DNA from: Cololabis saira
Lineage: Eukaryota; Chordata; Actinopteri; Beloniformes; Belonidae
DNA: 64,000 bases
Direction of reading: 5' to 3'
Assembly (NCBI RefSeq): GCF_033807715.1
Contig: NC_084590.1
Coordinates: 39,551,005-39,615,004, forward strand
Below, in pieces: positions 33,312-64,000 of the stretch. The translations under genes were made by a program, and so were the position numbers. Position 1 is the stretch's first letter. Each line of letters starts with the position of its first letter. The notes beneath the pieces were generated by a model. The model searched no databases, had not been told where the DNA came from, and saw only the letters and a list, made by a program, of their open reading frames with translations.

Positions 33312-34906
33312 GTAAGGATGTCCTTTTGACGGGGATGAGTGTTTCTGTGTGCCGGCCTCATCCCAGTGATGACTGGGGGTTTCTGACAGCGCTGCATCTG
33401 CTGGGGAAGCTGCGGATCAGCCTGGTGTCTGTTGATTGGTATTTTTATTTATTTATTTATTTTAAATCAGGGGGATCTTTTTTTAAGTGACTGGTTAATT
33501 CCCTGGACTGCCAGGCCAGTGTTTGTGATGCTGAAGCTGGAAGCAGGCGTCCTCCAGTGCAGGTGGACTCACCTCAGAGTGCATGTTCTCCTATCTGTCC
33601 TGCATCTCTTTTCTTCCTGCCTGTGCCTTCCTTTCTCAGGGAGCGTAAAATCTCGTCATTCCTCTTTTTAAACTGTGTCTGATAGTCACGAGTGGATGTG
33701 CACTTTTTTTTTTCCTGGTGATATATTTAGACAAGGAGCAGGGCATCATGTGATGAATGGACATTAGTAACAGTGAGGTGACAGAGACTTCAGCTGGTGA
33801 AATGTTTTGTCATTTATTCTGTAATGTGTGAGATTGAGGAAGACCAGGGAGCAGCATGCACGGCTGCCGAGGCCTCGTTGATCATCTGTGAGGAAGACAC
33901 AGAATCTGATCTGTTACAATAATAACTAAAGTCAGTGATACTAAAATGTGCATTCACATGTGACACGTTCACGTGGATTACTCCCTGTGAATAGTGTGTC
34001 TTCACTTGCAGGCCACGAGGGAGGCACCCACCTTTCTCAGCAGCACAGTTCAATTTGAGCTCCTGGCTGGTTACACAAAGAAATCAGGGCCGGCGAAGCG
34101 TCAAAATGAGAGGCAGACCGGTGCCTCCATTTGTGCTCATGCTCAATATTTCATGAAGAATCTGGAGTAAGCGTTAAGAGAAGCTTGGTACAGTAAATGA
34201 AGGTCCTGATCTGTGTGCTTGCTCCAGACTCCCAAAGCAAAAGGAAACCCCGACATCCCTTGAAGACAAGTTATTCAGGCTCACGTTCACGCAGATACGA
34301 GTCCAGGGATGTGGAGGTTTCATCAGGAGGTCTGGTCTGCCTATCAGGAGGCAGGTGGCAGGGGGAGAGCTCAGCCACGCGGGGGATGGGGACCCTGCCC
34401 AAGCAAGCATGTTGCTGCTGCATGACTTCCTAAATCATCCTTGTGATGCAATTATGGAGTCGTTGCTGGTACGTGAGGAAAAATTGCAGCAGTTAAAAAA
34501 AAGATATGGGACTATAAATCTAAAAGGGAGAAGAAAATCACATTTGTGATGCATCCAGTGCAGGAATTAATCTATCTCAGGGCTGCTCAGGTACCGCACT
34601 GAAGTACGTATTTGACCTACATGCACTTTACTCTTCCAGCTTTTCCCCTGATACTCTATTTCCACTTCACCTCTGAGGAAAATACGCTTCAAAACCATCA
34701 ACAGAGAAATTCAAGTTTACCTGGAAACTACAGAAACATTAAAGATTGAGATCAGTATACCCATCAGCTGAGGAGACCAGTCAGTCACTTAGTCAACGTA
34801 TGAAACATCCATCTGTTGATTTGTTTTTCCCATTAACCAACCAAACAATCTGATCTAGTAATCCAGATTTAAAATAATAACTTCAACACCAGTTGCAACT
34901 GAATAT
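33312..34906. other. Putative mtus2 first intron, no gene seen
   Basis: There is no supported exon here. Short open frames on both strands (for example 33134-33671 and 34174-34549) have no recognisable family. The stretch is of ordinary composition. Confidence 0.4.
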
Positions 34907-35351
34907 TACGACGGAGTATTAGGGCCAAACTAAGACAAAATAATTGGAAATTACGAGAATAAAGTCATAATGTAATGAGAATAAAGTCGTAAAATTACGA
35001 GAATAAAGTCGTAATAGAATAAAGTCGTTATATTATGAGATTAAAGTCGTAATATTACGAGAATAAAGTCGTAAAATTAAGAGAATAAAGTCGTAACATT
35101 ATGAGAATAAAGTCGTAATATTATGAGAATATAATTTATGAGAACTCTTCTCCCTGTGTAAAAATGAGGAATATTGAGCATTTTGTGAAGTTATATTTAT
35201 ATATTTATAATATATATAATATTATGACTTTATTCTCGTAATATTACAACTTTATTCTCAAAATATTACGACTTTATTCTCGTAATTTTACGACTTTATT
35301 CTCGTAATTTCCTTTTTTATTGTCTTAGTTTGGCCCTAAAACTCTGTCGTA
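34907..35351. mobile_element. Foldback element of ATAAAGTCGTAAT units, second copy
   Basis: It has the same ends (TACGACGGAGTATTAGGGCC and complement) and unit arrays as 25472-26069, but is shorter (445 bp). The right half runs in the opposite orientation. The flanks share AATAT. Confidence 0.85.
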
Positions 35352-36897
35352 CAATATAGACTTAAGGTTCATAGATGTACTCAGATGTGCAATAATAGTT
35401 CAATGATTGTTAAATCACCTAAACTGGCCTTTTTACTCTGTCGTAGACTTTTAGATAGAGTCTGAACACTTCCGTCAGAGCAGTGAGGTGGATGGAAGCT
35501 GGAACTGGGATGCTAAACCAGAACTTTCTACTCCACGTTGTTTTACTCAGAAAGAGGAGCCACAAACTCTTGCTCCACCTGCGTCTAAATGCTTCGCTCA
35601 AATATTCAAGAGAGCAGTGCAGAGAGTTGAGGGGAAGTTAATCAGAAATGTAGTTATCTTTGGAAAGATTTTACTTTCATTTATCATTGAAACTGTCAAC
35701 CAGAAAGCTGTAAAACAGTGAGCGAGGACGCCACATCAAGAATCCCCAGTTTGACTTTACAAAGTTTGACAGGTGTCGTAGAGTTTAATCCACTGCCTGA
35801 GGCGAACAAAGTTGCCTTTGTAGACTGTAATGTTGTTTGATGTTGTGTTTGAATTCGTTTTGCGGTTGTTTCCAGCTTAGTGTTTCCATTTCCAACAGCT
35901 TTCTGTCCCACTGTCACTTGTTTTGTTAAATTAAACTCTTTCATCCCTGATAGATTAAATCTTACAAACCAGAATAAAAAAAAAAAAATGTCCACTGTGC
36001 AGGTAAACAACAATGTGCTGCACCGTCTCAGCTGTAGTCTGCACTGGAACTGATTTTTGAGCTGGAATTTGATTTAAGAGATGAGAAAACAATCAAGTCT
36101 GTAGCAGAAAGAAGCCTTTCACCAGCTCGCTGCTTCTTTCTTGAAAATGATTTCTTGTCAAGCATCGCAGCATCTTTGGTACAATTTAAGACCCTCAAAG
36201 TGAATCGTGGATGAGCATCACTGTCACCCCATCTCAGGATTTTATTGCATCCAAGATTACCACTCACAAAGCTCATCACATGGTTACCCCATATAGCTAA
36301 TGCAGGAGACGAAGGCCTTTCAGGGTCTTGGAAACTATCAAACTGTGTTAATTCCACATGCAATCCTCAATCCAGTAAAAAAAACAAAAGCAGTGATTTC
36401 TTCTTGTGCGCTTGAACAAAAGCTGTTACAGCACTTTCTGCGACCTGATGGGAAGGCGGGGGGAGAAGGAATCTGATTTATTGGCCTCTGTTCTGCAGAC
36501 CGCATGCTGACGGAGCACTTCATGTGTTCCTCTGCGTCTCCCGTTCATAAGAAAGCCGCCCATGTTTGTGCCCTGAAGTCCAGACAGGCATCAAACTTTT
36601 TTTCATAGTGGGGGATGAGACGCTACCTCCTGCTGTGAGGATGAATCTATTACACATAGTGTAAACTCAAACAGAGGTGGAGTTATCGTTATTATGCAAG
36701 AGTCTATGCAGATATAAGTGCACAGCAGAAAATCCTTTATCACTGCATTCTGTCAAGAAGACGAATGTACAGTAGGCCTAGGTGGTGGAGAAAGTGCACA
36801 ACTCCTTTCTTTCATCTTGACCTGAAAATGCATAATCTGTGCTGCGTATGTCCAAGCAAGCAAACACAATACCTGAAGAATATTAACCACAAAGTTA
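35352..36897. other. Putative mtus2 first intron, no gene seen
   Basis: Unique-looking sequence without supported exons. The open frames at 35488-35721 and 36028-36363 lack convincing splice context and similarity. Confidence 0.35.
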
Positions 36898-37700
36898 TTA
36901 AAGCGGCACTATGTACTGTAACTTTTCCACCTTAATATCATATTTCCAGAGTCATTGTGATGGAACATCAACTTTCAACAGGTTTAATGAACCTCTGTCA
37001 TGGTCTGAGGGGGTCAGTATCGCCTTCACTGGCACTATGTAACTTTGAGGAGCATGGTAGGAACCCTGCCACACTAAAAAACTACAAATCTTTACGGCTT
37101 TGACTGCTTTAGGGCATACGTCACTTCCCCCTCCTTCCCGATTCCAAGAAAAGTAAGAGTAATACAAAACATGTACTGTATGTTGTACTATTATACTAAT
37201 TTATTGAAACACATGGCGAGTCAAACATTTACCAAAGCAGCTGCCAAACACTCCTAAACAAGGTAGTAAGACGGTGGTTCTGCAGAACTGCGGCAGTAAA
37301 TCCCTTATAAAGAGTGCAGCTCCGACGAGGAGCTCCACTCTTTAGTAGGGATTTCATATGGATCCAGACCGTTAATAATATAATTAATAATAATAATCAT
37401 TATTTTCTCCATATACCGCTCCCTGGCTTCCTTGTTTAAGGTATCCCGGTAAATTCCAGTTCCTTTCCAGCAGTTTAACATCTTTTTTTTTGCATTCCGT
37501 CTGTTCACTTGGTGAAACAGAAAAGCGTCCCGTCTTCTCTCAAAACAAATACCGGTACATGCGACGGGACAGGAGTTTTCCGGCAGTACGCGCTGGTGCT
37601 CATGGGAAACGTAGTGTTCTTTCTGGTAAAGCACTACCGCTTTTGTCCAAAAGATGCTGCCAAACTCAGAAAAGCTGAAAGTTATGTTGTGCTGCTTTAA
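36898..37700. mobile_element. MITE with TTAAAGC ends
   Basis: The ends TTAAAGCGGCACTATGTA and TATGTTGTGCTGCTTTAA are imperfect inverted repeats. The family resembles the element at 55687-56443. An AT-rich patch (TAATAATAATAATCATTATT) lies inside. Confidence 0.6.
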
Positions 37701-38600
37701 TGTGCAAAGTAATCAGACTTTTTTATGCCAGCATGCTCTGGAGATACTCAGACATGTAAAATTGTATGTTAACACAAGTTAATTCCCTGTGGCGCAAAAG
37801 GTACAGTTTTTTTGTTTGTTTTTTCCTCCATTTGTTCCTATTGACTGCTTTTTGTTGCCTCCCAACACAAATGGCTTTACAATTTTTGTAAGGTTTTCCC
37901 TCACAATAACGACAACTTGCCTTGTGGCACAGTTTACAGTTTCTCCACTCTTCCTGGATTACGTTACTGATCGTATTCTTGACCATTTAAAGTAAATAAA
38001 ACACCCCTGGTTGTTGCTAAAGTAGGAGAAAACCAGAGGAGCTGTTTTACCTCTGCGACTGTGATATCTGCGGAACAGCGTTAGTCTTCGGCTGACCCAG
38101 CTGTCGCTGGGGCTTTAGCCACGGCTGCGGTCTTGACATCAGAATTATGGCGGTGGCACATTTGTTTTTAATGGTCGTAACAGTATATGTCCAGCGGTTT
38201 GGCGTATTCAGTGACGGGTGTTTGTTGTGTTGAAGCTGCTGTAATCCACCAACACCTGTGGGGATTTTCAGCGCATCTGTCAGAGAGGCACCATAGGGGT
38301 TAAATAGTAGCTACTGTAGCTGTTACAGTCTGTAACATACTGTACTGTGTAGGGAGTCATAGTGGCAAATAATATCCATATCCAACCATAACTTCAGCAG
38401 CAATAAGAGCAGAGCAGCTGCTGGTGAAGATTATCGCTGAAATGAGCCGTGAAGACCATGTTATGACGCTCATCATCTCTACCTTCCATTGCATTTGCAG
38501 ACTTTCTCCTTACATTTCCAGAAACTTCGCAAATATACAGTACAGACCAAAAGTTTGGACACACCTTCTTATTCAAACAAAAGTGTATATATATATATAT

Positions 38601-40499
<1,899 letters not shown>

Positions 40500-40698
40500 G
40501 GGTGAGATTTCATGAAGACCCATTAATGAATCCTGGCACTCTGGAAAAGAAACATGTGAAAACAGGCCCTTCTTGTGCCATTAAGACTCTTTAATGAGAA
40601 AAGTGTCTTTTTTTAGACTTTTTAAATATAGACCTGAGGTCATGGACGAGTGATTTCCGAGGGATTCTTGAGGGTGTCATAACGGAGCCGTCTCCATA

Positions 40699-63753
<23,055 letters not shown>

Positions 63754-63884
63754 GTGCGTATGGTGCCGGGTCTGACCCGGCTCTGAGCCGGGTCTGAGCG
63801 TGTGCTGCATGGGAAGTGAGCCTCAAACAAAAATCCCATAAAAGAACATAAAACCTATCATACATGTAAAGCTTTTAAACACTA

Positions 63885-64000
63885 CCGTATTTTCCGCACT
63901 ATAAGGCACAACGCATTATAAGGCACCTCCAATGAATGACGTATTTAAAAACGTTTTCCATATATAAGGCGCACCGCATTATAAGGCGCACTAAATATAT
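63885..64000. mobile_element. Left end of a MITE (CCGTATTTTCCGCACTATAAG), cut by the window edge
   Basis: It starts after TA with CCGTATTTTCCGCACTATAA and continues as repeated GCATTATAAGGC(G/A)C units. It is a cousin of the element at 42522-43284. Confidence 0.75.

Overview
The window is vertebrate nuclear DNA, most likely from a ray-finned (teleost) fish. Genes are split by canonical GT-AG introns of roughly 75 bp to 7.5 kb, flanking DNA is AT-rich, and there is a dense load of short DNA transposons (hAT, Harbinger-like, mariner-like and foldback elements, many with intact target-site duplications) plus 3' ends of LINEs. I cannot name the species.

Two protein-coding genes are readable, both on the + strand. 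The first is slc7a1 (cationic amino acid transporter CAT-1): 11 coding exons plus one alternative exon between 20672 and 29004, 643 codons, with a 3' UTR to about 30.73 kb and a possible TATA promoter with a non-coding first exon near 17.47 kb. The second is mtus2 (TIP150/CAZIP-type microtubule plus-end protein): a possible GC-rich first exon near 33.1-33.3 kb, a large coding exon at 40500-42393 and seven more coding exons to 63753. It carries 933 codons so far and runs off the right edge. SLC7A1 and MTUS2 are also neighbours in human, which supports both names.

The most interesting features lie inside these genes. (1) slc7a1 has two mutually exclusive versions of one exon (24663-24802 and 25169-25305). 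They show the same Glu/Arg swap and one-residue length difference that separate the high- and low-affinity forms CAT-2B and CAT-2A of SLC7A2, an arrangement I know only from SLC7A2. The pair is bracketed by two long foldback elements and has a paired GCATG motif, a microsatellite polypyrimidine tract and a strong CTCF-like motif close by. (2) mtus2 has a probable internal first exon (59923-59979) starting Met-Gly-His-Cys-Cys-Cys, a likely dual lipidation signal, that splices in phase to the coiled-coil exons. It would make a short membrane-anchored isoform.

Layout: 0-17 kb is gene-poor and repeat-rich (a doubtful terminal exon at the left edge, a hAT element at 7.8-8.8 kb, a four-layer nest of repeats at 10.1-12.3 kb, an unexplained GC-rich exon-like patch at 12.3-12.7 kb). 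17-31 kb is slc7a1. 31-33 kb is a short intergenic gap with a mariner fragment and a LINE tail. 33-64 kb is mtus2 and its transposon-filled introns. No RNA genes, CRISPR arrays or retroviral genes were seen. Exon borders were derived by hand from splice signals, reading phase and family resemblance; transcript data were not available.
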